A stretch of 64,000 nt of DNA, taken from NCBI RefSeq assembly GCF_008065135.1, contig NZ_CP042914.1, forward strand, positions 3,224,001 through 3,288,000, in the 5' to 3' direction. A program made the position numbers and the translations under genes. How positions within the stretch are numbered: the stretch's first letter is position 1; the number at the start of each line of letters is the position of its first letter. This stretch comes from Roseimaritima ulvae. Lineage in GTDB: Bacteria > Planctomycetota > Planctomycetia > Pirellulales > Pirellulaceae. The notes beneath the pieces are model-generated. The model was given only the letters and a program-made list of their open reading frames with translations. It ran no database searches and was not told where the DNA came from. Of the stretch, positions 1 through 9,013 are shown one piece after another.

Positions 1-547
1 AGACGATCCGGGTGGCCAGATCATCGATGGCGTCTTGCAGTTCGGTTTCCACCGACTGGCCGGCTTCGGGGACAAGTCGACCGCTTTGCGAAAAGGTGAA
101 GGCCAGCGAGTTGTCGGGCAGCAGCTGATTTTGCATCAGGACCTGACCGCTGCGGTCCAACCAAGTGGCTTGCACCGAGACAACGGCATCGAGCGCCCGA
201 GGATCGTCGCCGGAGGTTTCAGTCAGGACCCGTTTGGTCTCGGTTAAGAATCGTACGGTGAGCGTACTGTCGGCTGTGGGATCGCCGGTGACTTTATAAG
301 GCGTACGCTGTTCAATTTCGCGATTCACCGCTTCGGTCAGGCGAACGCCCAAGTCATGACGGAAGGTATCGTTTCGCGCAACCGGCACGTACACCGTGCG
401 GATATCGCTGCGGTACATCGCATGAGGACCGATCTGATAGCCCGCGCAGCCCACGGTCGAGAGCACGCTGACGAGGCACAGGGCCATCGTCCAGACTGGC
501 TGGAGTCGCGTTGGAGCGGTGGGAGGAGCAGGCATTGTCATCACCAT
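1..547 (-). CDS. LptE-like LPS-assembly lipoprotein, C-terminus cut by window edge
   Basis: The visible 182 residues begin with a short basic N-terminus and a hydrophobic segment ending in a weak lipobox (TVGC, Cys34), followed by GYQIG, which is how LptE proteins begin their mature part. The next stretch (IRTVYVPVARN, then LTEAVNREIEQRTPYKV) matches the LptE pattern of a first strand, a helix and a second strand. LptE plugs the LptD outer-membrane pore that inserts lipopolysaccharide. The start at 547 lies 6 bases after the stop of the upstream lipoprotein gene and has CTGAGG upstream; in-frame ATGs at 541 and 535 are also possible. It is the last visible gene of a minus-strand run with recO. 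The role is family knowledge; the divergent lipobox and missing C-terminus limit certainty. Confidence 0.72.
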   Translation of the reverse strand, partial: MVMTMPAPPTAPTRLQPVWTMALCLVSVLSTVGCAGYQIGPHAMYRSDIRTVYVPVARNDTFRHDLGVRLTEAVNREIEQRTPYKVTGDPTADSTLTVRFLTETKRVLTETSGDDPRALDAVVSVQATWLDRSGQVLMQNQLLPDNSLAFTFSQSGRLVPEAGQSVETELQDAIDDLATRIV

Positions 548-553
548 CGGTGC

Positions 554-1825
554 TTACCTCAGCACGGTGCCGCCTTCGGAAAGGATCAGCGGTTTGCTGC
601 GGCGTTCATTGGGAAACGCATCGGACAGCCAAGCGAAACGCTTGGGCGGTAGATCCGGCAGATCGGAAAAGGCTGCCAAACGCTCGCGTGCCTGAGCGGC
701 AAAGGGCGTGTTGGGATGCTTTTCTAGGACTTCCTGGTAGTACACCCGAGCGGCGCCGTATTCTTTGCGTCGTTCACGATAGCGGCCGCGATAGTCCAGT
801 TTTTCAGCTTTCTTGAAGTCGATTTCAGCGGCAATTTTCGCCAGTTCGTCGCTCAGCTGGGGATCATTCATGCGATCCGGGAACCGCCGCCGTGTCTGCC
901 GCAACAATTTTTCCGCTTCGTCCAGCATGATCCCACTGTAGCTGGGCCCGGCATAGATCAACAGTTTGCAGCGGAGACCCATGATGTGGGCGTTGAACTG
1001 GTGTTCGCTGTCGGGAAAGGTTTCCCGCAGGTCCGTGAAGAACTCGTCGGCGTCCTGGTATTTGCCCTGACGCATCTTTTCCACGCCGGCCGCCATCGTG
1101 GCGTCGTCGGATAACACGCCGGTGGGATCGTTGTAGCGGATGTTATCCAATACGCGGATGGCGTGTCCGTCGACATCGAAGAAGGGGCGGGAAGGATCGA
1201 AGAAGTTGACGGGCATCCAACTGCGATCTCCGGCTTTTTCGGTTTCGATCCAGTATTGGCTGATTTCAAACAGACGAGCGGCCGCGCGATCATTGTGGCG
1301 ATTACGAGGGTGTTCCTTCTGCAGCTTGGAAAACATCTCTTCGGCGTCGGTCAGTTGGTCGGCAAAAAAATAGCTCTCGCCGGCCATCAATAGAGCGTCT
1401 TGTTCCAACGCCGATCCTCGATGGGCTTCGCCCGCGCGGACAAACAGCTTGGCGGCCTTTTCGTATTCCTTCTTGGCTTGTTCGCGGGGCAGGTTAGCGG
1501 CCGCGGCAAATACCTGGTCGGCCTCGCGGTATAGCAGCTTCGCCTTCTCGCGGTTTTCCGGTTCGCGGCCGGTCATGTAACTGATCATGCGATTGGTCGA
1601 GCGTTCGGTCGCGGCTCGGATGCCGGTTTCTTCTTCCGGACTGTGAGCAGCCGTTTCGGCAACCACCGTCGGTTGGTGGTCAGGCGGAGGTCCCACCAGC
1701 GACCGCATTCCAGCGGAACTGCGCTCGGTCAGTGTTTGGCAACCGCACAGCGACATGCTCGCTGCCGCTAGCAAGACAAACAACGTCGGGCTCAGCGGAC
1801 GAGGGTTGCAGGTTGATTCAGACAT
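554..1825 (-). CDS. BamD-like TPR outer-membrane lipoprotein
   Basis: The 423-residue product has a signal peptide ending in a clear lipobox (LCGC, Cys29), so it should be lipid-anchored. The mature part is helical and TPR-like: repeated units such as LFVRAGEAHRG, ALLMAGESYFFADQLTDAEEMF and, near the C-terminus, ARVYYQEVLEKHPNTPFAAQA resemble BamD/ComL-type repeats that scaffold outer-membrane protein assembly. It is longer than classical BamD (about 245 residues), with an extra middle section around residues 190-330. I chose the ATG at 1825 because the open frame extends upstream to 2062 only through the recO 3' end and the signal peptide starts here. The stop is 6 bases from the LptE-like start, indicating co-transcription. 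A general TPR lipoprotein is the alternative. Confidence 0.75.
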   Translation of the reverse strand: MSESTCNPRPLSPTLFVLLAAASMSLCGCQTLTERSSAGMRSLVGPPPDHQPTVVAETAAHSPEEETGIRAATERSTNRMISYMTGREPENREKAKLLYREADQVFAAAANLPREQAKKEYEKAAKLFVRAGEAHRGSALEQDALLMAGESYFFADQLTDAEEMFSKLQKEHPRNRHNDRAAARLFEISQYWIETEKAGDRSWMPVNFFDPSRPFFDVDGHAIRVLDNIRYNDPTGVLSDDATMAAGVEKMRQGKYQDADEFFTDLRETFPDSEHQFNAHIMGLRCKLLIYAGPSYSGIMLDEAEKLLRQTRRRFPDRMNDPQLSDELAKIAAEIDFKKAEKLDYRGRYRERRKEYGAARVYYQEVLEKHPNTPFAAQARERLAAFSDLPDLPPKRFAWLSDAFPNERRSKPLILSEGGTVLR

Positions 1826-1851
1826 CCGTGTCCTCAGCAAAATTAAGTCGG

Positions 1852-2619
1852 TTAGGTGTCGACGGAGGTGGGCAGGTAGCGGCTCATTCGAGGTGCGTAA
1901 CCCAGCATTGTGGTTATGTATCGACTCAGCAGCGGTCGCAGTTCGCCGTATATTTTTTCGGCAACGGTTTCCGGGCGGATTGCTTCGGGGCTGAGTAAAA
2001 ATTGCAGCACTCGAAAACTCTCGGCGGACAGGATCTTGGTTTCGCGATGTTGTCGACGGCATCTATCGCACAAGGCACCTCCTGCGAGCAACCCGAATGT
2101 CTGCGCCCCGGCAGTGGGCAGCGGTCCCCCGCAGGCCACACATTGTTGGGTTCCCGGGGCGTGGCCGAGCAAACGCAGGGCTTGCAATTCAAAAAACAGC
2201 AAACTGGCCGCCAACGGGGCGTCTCCGTCGATTCGTTGGATAGTCGCGAGTGTCAGGTCAAATAGTTCGGGATGCGGATCACCTTCGTCGGTCCAATGAC
2301 GGATCATTTCCGCCACGTAGTAACCGGCATACAAACGCTGCAAACGCTGGTGGGCATCCAGGTAAGCTAGCTCGGTGGCCCGAAACCGCCGCTCGAGTTT
2401 GGCTTCGGTCAACAGGTCCAACGTATCGCCGGCTTTGCGGATTAGTACTACGCGACAAAGGGCCAACAGGTCAAGCGAACCTTCAAAGGGACCTTTGGGA
2501 CGCCGCGCGCCTTTGGCCAGGGTCCCCAGTTTGCCAAAGTCACGCGTCAGCAGCGTGACCACGAGACTGGTTTCACTGAATTCGATCGTCCGCAGCACAA
2601 TCGCGTCCGACTTGTCCAT
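1852..2619 (-). CDS. recO: DNA repair protein RecO
   Basis: The 255-residue protein fits RecO, which loads RecA with RecF/RecR and anneals SSB-coated DNA. The N-terminal OB-fold begins with DAIVLRTIEFSETSLVV and contains the typical TRDFGKLGTLAKGARRPKG stretch. The middle is helical, and a zinc-finger lies at Cys160, Cys163, Cys184 and Cys187 (CVACGG and CDRC). Length is normal for the family (about 240-260). It starts 3 bases after the stop of the small TPR gene and ends 26 bases before the BamD-like start, so it sits inside an apparent operon with envelope genes. Confidence 0.93.
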   Translation of the reverse strand: MDKSDAIVLRTIEFSETSLVVTLLTRDFGKLGTLAKGARRPKGPFEGSLDLLALCRVVLIRKAGDTLDLLTEAKLERRFRATELAYLDAHQRLQRLYAGYYVAEMIRHWTDEGDPHPELFDLTLATIQRIDGDAPLAASLLFFELQALRLLGHAPGTQQCVACGGPLPTAGAQTFGLLAGGALCDRCRRQHRETKILSAESFRVLQFLLSPEAIRPETVAEKIYGELRPLLSRYITTMLGYAPRMSRYLPTSVDT

Positions 2620-2622
2620 CGG

Positions 2623-2946
2623 CTATTCGCCTTCGCGCCCCAGCATGGCCAGGTATTCGCTCATTTCACCCGCCGCATGGGTGTCGTTTTGGGCTCGAGC
2701 CTGTTCGATGCCGTCACGGAGAAACCCGCGAGCTTCGTTTACTTGGTCCAAATCGACCAACAGTTGGGCGGCCATAAAGAACGCCGGCACGTAGGGCGGT
2801 TGGTCTTTCGTTAAGGACGTGAAGCCGGCAATCGCTTCGTCGTGCAAGCCTTCGCTCCGCTGTTCCATCGCCAGAGAGTAGCGCAGGAAGGTGTCGCTGG
2901 GATCGTCGGCCAGCATGGCTTCGATTTTGGCGCGTCGGTCGCTCAT
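2623..2946 (-). CDS. small TPR-like protein upstream of recO
   Basis: A 107-residue, probably cytoplasmic protein with no signal peptide. The sequence reads as two or three helical hairpins: FLRYSLAMEQRSEGLHDEAIAGF followed by PAFFMAAQLLVDLDQVNEARGFL, which carry TPR-type small/large residue spacing. Such proteins usually bind partner peptides, but no partner can be named. It heads the minus-strand run TPR, recO, BamD-like, LptE-like; its stop is 3 bases from the recO start, so translation is likely coupled. Function unknown. Confidence 0.8.
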   Translation of the reverse strand: MSDRRAKIEAMLADDPSDTFLRYSLAMEQRSEGLHDEAIAGFTSLTKDQPPYVPAFFMAAQLLVDLDQVNEARGFLRDGIEQARAQNDTHAAGEMSEYLAMLGREGE

Positions 2947-3139
2947 CGGATCTCGGTACGTCGGGGGCAGGATGGGGTGAATTGCAGTTTACCGTTGCCT
3001 AGGCGGGCAGGGCAGAGGGGAGTAAAGCTGGCAGAATCGGATTAATCGGTACAAACCTCCAATTTGGTTCAACTCCTACGATCCCATCCTCCGATACCTG
3101 AGAGCGTAGAAATGTATGTTCCCTTGAAGAGGTTTGCGC

Positions 3140-6019
3140 ATGTTCGGCGGCATAAAACAGACGCTTTGTGCGGTCTTATTGGTGGGGCTGAGCCTAACGG
3201 CGGTCAGCGGCCAAGAGGTCCAAAGCAATCATCCCATCCAGTTGGTTGTGGGTAAGCAGCCCGGTAGCCGCAAGGACATGGTGCGTCGCGCGGCACCCAC
3301 TGGCCGGTCACCGGGGCTATTCAGTCGCTTGATGAACTTGGGACGCGACGGCGACGATGATAACGAAACCGTCACCCCGCTGCCCGATTCGGAGCGCGAG
3401 CCCGCGGATTGGACCGGCGTGCCCTACCACGAGCCTGGCAAACGATCGAGCCATTCGTCTGCTGGCAGTGGCCAACGGGCACCGGTTGTCGATCCGGGTA
3501 GTCCGACCCGCGTGGCCACTCGGCGTTCCACCACGACTCGCCCGCATGCGACCACGACTCGTTCGAATGCGTCGGTGGGTCCGGTCCCCACGCCCCCTCG
3601 TGCCAACCAAGCCTCGGCCGTGCCGACCCCGCCAGCGGTCGATACCCTGCTCGTCCCCACGGCCAAAAGCCAGGTGATCGAAGTAGGCAAAGAGCCCGAT
3701 GAGTTTTCGGCGACGTTCAGCAGCCGCCGCAATTCGCGACGTGAGATCGATCCCTTGGACGCGGCTCTGGTTTCCCCATCGGATCTGAAATCCGCAGCTT
3801 CGGATCGAGCTGTCGCGGGCAATCGAGCGATGGACCTCAGCGAAGTGCCGCACGTTTCACAGCGTCGACTGTCGCCCTCGCCCAAGCCCGCCGCGAGCAA
3901 TGCTCAGGCTCAGTCGAGTCGCAGGACGCAGAGCCCCGCCCTGAGCGCCCCGGCCAGCCCCAGCATGCCACCGAGCCTGGCCGGTGACCGCGCTGTAAGC
4001 TCCCAGCCCGTACCGGCGGCCAAGCCCTCGGTGACGGCCGAGCAGCCCGCTCTGTCCGCCCCGTCGCCGCAACGCGTCGCCGCGAAACCCTCGCCGGGCT
4101 ACCCTCTGTCGCTCGACGCCGGTGGCGTGCCTGCTCGCCCCGATACCGACAAAACCGCAACCAGCAAAACCGCAACCAACAAACCCGCAGCCCCGCTTGC
4201 GGCTTCGCAGCCGGCGACGAAACCGCAGCCGGTCGCCAAACCGCAGCCATCCGTCACGCCCGCGCCGTCGGCGGCTCCGCAAGCGATGGCTTTGAATTCG
4301 GCTGCGGATTCCGCCGCGGTTGGTTCCGGCATCGCGATGCCTCAACCACCTGCGATGGAAATACCTGTTGCCCCGACGCCAGCTGCACCCTCGGCTCCTG
4401 CCGCACCTGCACCCTCGGCTCTGGCCGCACCTTCGACTCCGGCTGCTCCTTCGACTCCGGCCCTGGCGGCAGGCTCGCCCCCGGCGGGAGTTCGGGTGCA
4501 AGCGGAAGGCGGCATTCAACTGCACTCGACCGACGGTTCGCAGCCACCGACCGAGGTCGCCAGCGACGCTCACATGCAGCCCCGCGATACCGCGGCCGGC
4601 GAGGGTCCGCTAGCCAGCGCTCCGGCCGAAGTACCCGGCTTGCGAGTGATCGCCGAAGGGCCTTCGCAGATCATGATTCGGCAAATCACCAAGTACGAAA
4701 TTCGAGTGGAAAACCGTGGGGCCGTTGCGGCGCCGGGCGTTCTGGTACGCACCGCGATTCCGGCATGGATCGGCGTCCGCGGCAATCATGCCACACGTGG
4801 CGAAGTCGAACTGGAACAGGACGGTGGTGCTCGCCATTTGCTGTGGAAGATCGACAACCTGCCGGCTGGTGCCGTCGAACGGTTGAACATGCAAGTGCAA
4901 GCAGAAAAGTCCGGGACCTTCGGCGTGGCCGTCGATTGGACGCTGCTGCCGCAAACGAACAACCTGAAGGTCAACGTTCGTGAACCCAAACTGCAACTGT
5001 TGATCGAAGGCCCGGACCAAGTTGTGTTCGGCGAATCGCAATCGTATAAAGTTCGCGTGTTGAACCCCGGCGACGGCACGGCTGGGAACGTGAAGTTCAC
5101 CTTGTCGCCCAATTCGGCAACGCCGCAAACCCAACAGATCGGTGCCATCCCGCCAGGAAAAGAGGCTCACTTCGAAGTCCAGCTGACGGCTCAGGATCTG
5201 GGTGACCTGAAGATTCATGGGTTGGCAACCGGAGACCTGGAATTGCGAACCGAAGGGTCGAAGACGATCCGTGTAGCGGCCGCCGAACTGGAAGCCGTGT
5301 TGACCGGACCTCCGCTGCGATATCAGAACGGAGAAGCCACCTACAAGCTGAAGATTCAGAACAACGGAGCGGCCACCAGTCGCAACGTAACTGCCAAGCT
5401 GCAGCTGCCCGTGGGCGTCGAATACGTGGGTGGCCTCAAGGGCGTCAAGCTGAACGGCAACACCCTGGCGTGGACCATCGATCAGTTGGAAAGCGGGGCC
5501 GCTCGCGATTTCGAATTCCGCTGCAACATGACCAACACCGGCGCCCATCTGTTGGCCTTTGAATGCCAGGGCACGGCGGCGGGTCGAGCCGCAGTGTCGT
5601 TGACCACTCGGGTGGAGGCGATTGCCGACCTGGTACTGTCGATCAACGATCCGCCCGCTCCGGCCCCGATCGGCGAAGACGTCGTGTACGAGCTGATGAT
5701 CACCAACCGCGGGTCCAAAGCGGCCAATGACGTCCGCGCCCTGACGCACTTCAGCGACCACATCGAACCGGCTCGCGTCGAAGGGCACACCGGCAAGGTC
5801 ACCGTAGGCCAAGTCCTGCTGGATCCGATCCCGCGTATTGAGCCCGGCGAGAAGGTCACCGTTCGCATCATCGCTCGAGCGATGAAGGAAGGCCATCACC
5901 GCTTCCGCGCCGAAATCAGCTGCGGCGAAACGGTCCTGGTGGCCGAAGAAGCGACTCGCTACATGAGCCCGATGGACGAGCAGATCAGTCGTCGCAGCAG
6001 CGATGCGACCAATCGCTAG
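3140..6019 (+). CDS. secreted DUF11 repeat protein with long Pro/Ala-rich linker
   Basis: The 959-residue product starts with a signal peptide (hydrophobic core LCAVLLVGLSLTAVSG). Residues of roughly 90-480 are low-complexity Pro/Ala/Ser/Thr, with short reiterated motifs such as KPQPVAKPQP and APSTPAAPSTPA. The C-terminal half (about 500-940) has at least four Ig-like DUF11/CARDB-type modules, each with phrases like YEIRVENRGAVAAPGV, YKVRVLNPGDGTAGNV and YELMITNRGSKAANDV. These are extracellular beta-sandwich modules common in planctomycete surface proteins. The ATG at 3140 has AAGAGG 7 bases upstream; a TTG two codons earlier is too close to that site. It stands alone, divergent from the recO operon. 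An envelope or cell-surface role is inferred; no enzyme motif is visible. Confidence 0.85.
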   Translation: MFGGIKQTLCAVLLVGLSLTAVSGQEVQSNHPIQLVVGKQPGSRKDMVRRAAPTGRSPGLFSRLMNLGRDGDDDNETVTPLPDSEREPADWTGVPYHEPGKRSSHSSAGSGQRAPVVDPGSPTRVATRRSTTTRPHATTTRSNASVGPVPTPPRANQASAVPTPPAVDTLLVPTAKSQVIEVGKEPDEFSATFSSRRNSRREIDPLDAALVSPSDLKSAASDRAVAGNRAMDLSEVPHVSQRRLSPSPKPAASNAQAQSSRRTQSPALSAPASPSMPPSLAGDRAVSSQPVPAAKPSVTAEQPALSAPSPQRVAAKPSPGYPLSLDAGGVPARPDTDKTATSKTATNKPAAPLAASQPATKPQPVAKPQPSVTPAPSAAPQAMALNSAADSAAVGSGIAMPQPPAMEIPVAPTPAAPSAPAAPAPSALAAPSTPAAPSTPALAAGSPPAGVRVQAEGGIQLHSTDGSQPPTEVASDAHMQPRDTAAGEGPLASAPAEVPGLRVIAEGPSQIMIRQITKYEIRVENRGAVAAPGVLVRTAIPAWIGVRGNHATRGEVELEQDGGARHLLWKIDNLPAGAVERLNMQVQAEKSGTFGVAVDWTLLPQTNNLKVNVREPKLQLLIEGPDQVVFGESQSYKVRVLNPGDGTAGNVKFTLSPNSATPQTQQIGAIPPGKEAHFEVQLTAQDLGDLKIHGLATGDLELRTEGSKTIRVAAAELEAVLTGPPLRYQNGEATYKLKIQNNGAATSRNVTAKLQLPVGVEYVGGLKGVKLNGNTLAWTIDQLESGAARDFEFRCNMTNTGAHLLAFECQGTAAGRAAVSLTTRVEAIADLVLSINDPPAPAPIGEDVVYELMITNRGSKAANDVRALTHFSDHIEPARVEGHTGKVTVGQVLLDPIPRIEPGEKVTVRIIARAMKEGHHRFRAEISCGETVLVAEEATRYMSPMDEQISRRSSDATNR

Positions 6020-6024
6020 CCTAG

Positions 6025-6084
6025 GCAAAAGTAGCATGGGCCCCCGGCCCGTGAGCAAAAGTAGCATGGGCCCCCGGCCCGTGT
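6025..6084. repeat. two tandem copies of a GC-rich gene-end repeat
   Basis: A 30-base unit containing GTAGCATGGGCCCCCGGCCC is repeated twice directly, starting 6 bases after the stop of the DUF11 gene. The core GGGCCCCCGGCCC is nearly self-complementary. The same unit recurs near 25040-25138, 41606, 49120 and 58843, each time between or at the ends of genes. A transcription-end or mobile-repeat role is inferred from position only. Confidence 0.85.
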
Positions 6085-6360
6085 TTATTCTCACCCTCCC
6101 CCCTGGGCATTGGTGTCTACACAAGACGCACCACCCCATTTCGCCCTCCCTCTGGGAGGGTCGCGAGGGGACGAGCGGGGAGGGCTTTTCGGTTTGCAAG
6201 ATGCAGGTATTTCCATCGGCCAAGCCCGGTTGAAGCGGGAGCGACGCAGAAGTCTCAGGTCCAAACTCTGGCGAGTTCGGCTACAATGGGAGTTGCTCCC
6301 GCCTTCCCACGCTGGAGCGGTATTTCCGCCGCCCAGCCCCCGCCTCGGATCGTTCTCAAC
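6085..6360. other. gene-free stretch with a second palindromic repeat type
   Basis: No convincing ORF. About 6138-6183 holds a palindromic gene-end repeat of the CCCTCCCTCTGGGAGGG type, related to copies near 12271, 26880, 49210 and 53330. About 6255-6285 holds AACTCTGGCGAGTTCGGCTAC, a third motif that recurs in this genome. The promoter of the PSCyt gene must lie here, but I see no clear -35/-10 pair. Confidence 0.5.
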
Positions 6361-9009
6361 ATGGGCCGCATCGCTTTCACTTTGATCGCTCGATTCTGCA
6401 CTCATCTCGGCTGGGTCACGCCCTTGCTGTTCTGTTCGGTTGCCCTTGCGGATGAAAAAACCGACTACTTCGAAGCCAAAGTGCGGCCGCTGTTAGTCGA
6501 CCACTGCTACGAATGTCACAGTGTCGAAGCGGACGAATCGGCCGGCGAATTACAGGTCGATACGCGAGCGGCACTGCTAACCGGCGGCACCCGTGGGCCG
6601 GCCATGGTTCCGGGCGATCCAGACGAAAGCCTGTTGCTGCAAGCGGTCTCGTACGACGACCCGGGATTGGAAATGCCACCCGACGGTCAGTTGGAAGACG
6701 AGCAGATCGAAGTGTTGCGGAAATGGATCGCCGATGGAGCCGTCGACCCCCGCAAGCCGGACCCCGCGCCGCCGGAGCCGGAGGAAACCGAGCAAGTCGA
6801 TCCGGCGAACCACTGGGCGTTTCAGCCCTTCCACGCGGCCGTTCCTCCCGCCGATGCCGCGGCGGAGTCCACCAGCGTTCTGGACGCACTGGTGAACGCC
6901 CACCTGCAGGCCGGCGAGCACGGTGTGCAACTCAATCCACCGGCGGCGGCCAAGACGCTCGTTCGCCGCTTGACGTTTGATCTAACCGGTTTGCCCGCAA
7001 CCGCCGCCGAAGTTCAGGCGTTTGTCGAGGACCGCCGCGCCGACGCCTACGAACGTTTGGTAGACCGGCTGCTGGCAACGCCTCAATTTGGCGAACGATT
7101 CGGTCGTCATTGGTTGGACGTCGCGCGTTATGCCGACACGGTGGGCTATACCCTGGCCGGTCGCGAACGTCGACTGGCGGGCAGCGAGCGATACCGGGAT
7201 TGGGTGATCAACGCGTTTAATCAAGACCTGCCCTACGACTCGATGATCCGTTATCAGCTGGCCGCCGATCGGTTGGATCCGGAAAACGCCGCCGGGCACC
7301 TCGACGCGATGGGCTTTATCACCGTCGGTCGCCGGTTTTTGCGAGGCAATGACACCATCGACGACCGCATCGACGTGATCGGCCGCGGCCTGCTGGGGCT
7401 GACGGTCGCCTGCGCCCGTTGCCACGATCACAAATTTGATCCCATTCCGACGATGGACTATTACGCTCTGTTCGGAGTCATGCAGAGCAGTCGTTTGAAG
7501 GAAGACGGGCCCTCACCGTTGATGATGGAAGACCACAAGCCGCATGACGCGCACGTGTTGATTCGCGGTCAAGCGGGAAATCGTGGCCCGGTCGCACCGC
7601 GTCAATTCCTCACGGCGCTACGGAGCGGTGGTTCGGACGATTCGGCGGCGCGATTCAAGACCGGCAGCGGGCGATTGGACTTGGCTGAAAAAATCGCCAC
7701 GGCGGATAATCCGTTAACCGCTCGAGTGATGGTCAACCGCGTGTGGATGCATCTGATCGGCACGCCGTTGGTGGCCACGCCGAGCGATTTTGGCGTTCGC
7801 AGCGCACCGCCCGAAGTGCCCGGCATGCTGGATGACCTGGCCACGTCTTTCGCGGCCGACTGGAGTATCAAACGCTTGGTCCGCCGGATTGTTTGCACGG
7901 ATATTTACCGGCGTTCCTCCGAGGCCAGCGAAGCAGCGATAGCGGCCGATCCGGACAACCTGCGACTGACGCGAGCGAATCGACGGCGACGAGATTTCGA
8001 ATCGCTGAGGGATAGCCTTTTAATGGTGTCCGACCGGCTGGAAACGGTGATCGGCGGCGAACCGGTGGATATTTTGGTCACCCCCACGCCGCCGCGCCGG
8101 ACGGTGTATGCGTTCATCGATCGCCAAAACCTGCCGGGCCTGTTTCGCACCTTTGATTTTGCCAGTCCCGACGCGCACACGCCTCGTCGAGCCTTCACCA
8201 CCGTGCCCCAACAAGCCCTGTTTCTGATGAATGATCCGATGGTCTTGGCATCCGCCGTGCGGGTCGCCGATGGCTGTGCGGAACGGACCGATGAAGCCGC
8301 CATCGAGCACATCTATCGAACCGTGTTGGCGCGGTCGCCCAGCGCGGAGGAACGCGCCGAGGCGCTGGCGTTTCTGGCCCTGCCCGACACGGTTTCCGAA
8401 CCGCTGCCCGACCCCCGCGATCTGTGGCAGTATGGCTTCAGCACCGTCGGTGAAGACAAAACGGCGACCAGCTTTGAACGCTTTACGTATTTCAAAGACG
8501 GTCGCTGGCAACACCCCGAGGCGCCAGAGGGGGGACGGTTTCGATACCTGCAACTGACACGCACCGGAGGTCACCCGGGACCAGGGAATCAGCTGGCCGC
8601 CAATCGTCGCTGGATCGCACCGGCCGATGGCCATTGTGAAGTGATCGGACAAATGGAACATCCTTCGATGCAGGGTAACGGGGTTCAGATCACGATCGCC
8701 AATGGCAACAAAGTACTGTGGGAAACCCACCTGTCGCATCGCCCGCAGCCCTATGGCCCGATCCGGTTTGCGGTCACCAAGGGCGACGCCATCGACTTCC
8801 TGGCCTCCGACCATGGCAGTACGAGTCATGATTCGTTCCGCTGGAAGATCGCCGTTCATTTTGAAGGGGAGCATGGACAGAAAGTTGATTCCGATTCCGA
8901 ACTCGACTTCTCCGGTCCCTACGATCGCAGTGATGAACAACCGCTGTCGCGACGCGAGCAGTTCGCGCATGCCTTGTTGATCAGCAACGAATTTATTTTT
9001 GTGGATTGA
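6361..9009 (+). CDS. planctomycete cytochrome c-like PSCyt1/DUF1549/DUF1553 protein
   Basis: The 882-residue secreted protein belongs to a large planctomycete paralogous family. After a signal peptide (ending near SVALA, residue 30) comes a haem c motif CYECH (Cys49, Cys52, His53) in a PSCyt1 domain with the late axial-ligand type segment LEMPPDGQL. The DUF1549 domain follows, with RRLTFDLTGLPATAAEV and the second CARCH (351-355) in a CHDHKFDPIPT context, then DUF1553 with NPLTARVMVNRVWMHLIG and PRRAFTTVPQQALFLMNDP. An unusual domain of about 180 residues (about 680-860) interrupts the DUF1553 tail before the terminal ALLISNEFIFVD. The ATG at 6361 precedes the signal peptide; an upstream ATG at 6286 would add 25 non-signal residues. 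The next gene starts within a few bases, the standard DUF1501 pairing. Substrate unknown; some relatives are linked to polysaccharide use. Confidence 0.9.
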   Translation: MGRIAFTLIARFCTHLGWVTPLLFCSVALADEKTDYFEAKVRPLLVDHCYECHSVEADESAGELQVDTRAALLTGGTRGPAMVPGDPDESLLLQAVSYDDPGLEMPPDGQLEDEQIEVLRKWIADGAVDPRKPDPAPPEPEETEQVDPANHWAFQPFHAAVPPADAAAESTSVLDALVNAHLQAGEHGVQLNPPAAAKTLVRRLTFDLTGLPATAAEVQAFVEDRRADAYERLVDRLLATPQFGERFGRHWLDVARYADTVGYTLAGRERRLAGSERYRDWVINAFNQDLPYDSMIRYQLAADRLDPENAAGHLDAMGFITVGRRFLRGNDTIDDRIDVIGRGLLGLTVACARCHDHKFDPIPTMDYYALFGVMQSSRLKEDGPSPLMMEDHKPHDAHVLIRGQAGNRGPVAPRQFLTALRSGGSDDSAARFKTGSGRLDLAEKIATADNPLTARVMVNRVWMHLIGTPLVATPSDFGVRSAPPEVPGMLDDLATSFAADWSIKRLVRRIVCTDIYRRSSEASEAAIAADPDNLRLTRANRRRRDFESLRDSLLMVSDRLETVIGGEPVDILVTPTPPRRTVYAFIDRQNLPGLFRTFDFASPDAHTPRRAFTTVPQQALFLMNDPMVLASAVRVADGCAERTDEAAIEHIYRTVLARSPSAEERAEALAFLALPDTVSEPLPDPRDLWQYGFSTVGEDKTATSFERFTYFKDGRWQHPEAPEGGRFRYLQLTRTGGHPGPGNQLAANRRWIAPADGHCEVIGQMEHPSMQGNGVQITIANGNKVLWETHLSHRPQPYGPIRFAVTKGDAIDFLASDHGSTSHDSFRWKIAVHFEGEHGQKVDSDSELDFSGPYDRSDEQPLSRREQFAHALLISNEFIFVD

Positions 9010-9013
9010 TGCC

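Noticed and set aside
4610-6223. 537-residue ORF opposite the DUF11 gene
   Set aside because: Shadow of a strongly biased gene; runs into repeats and has no domain text.
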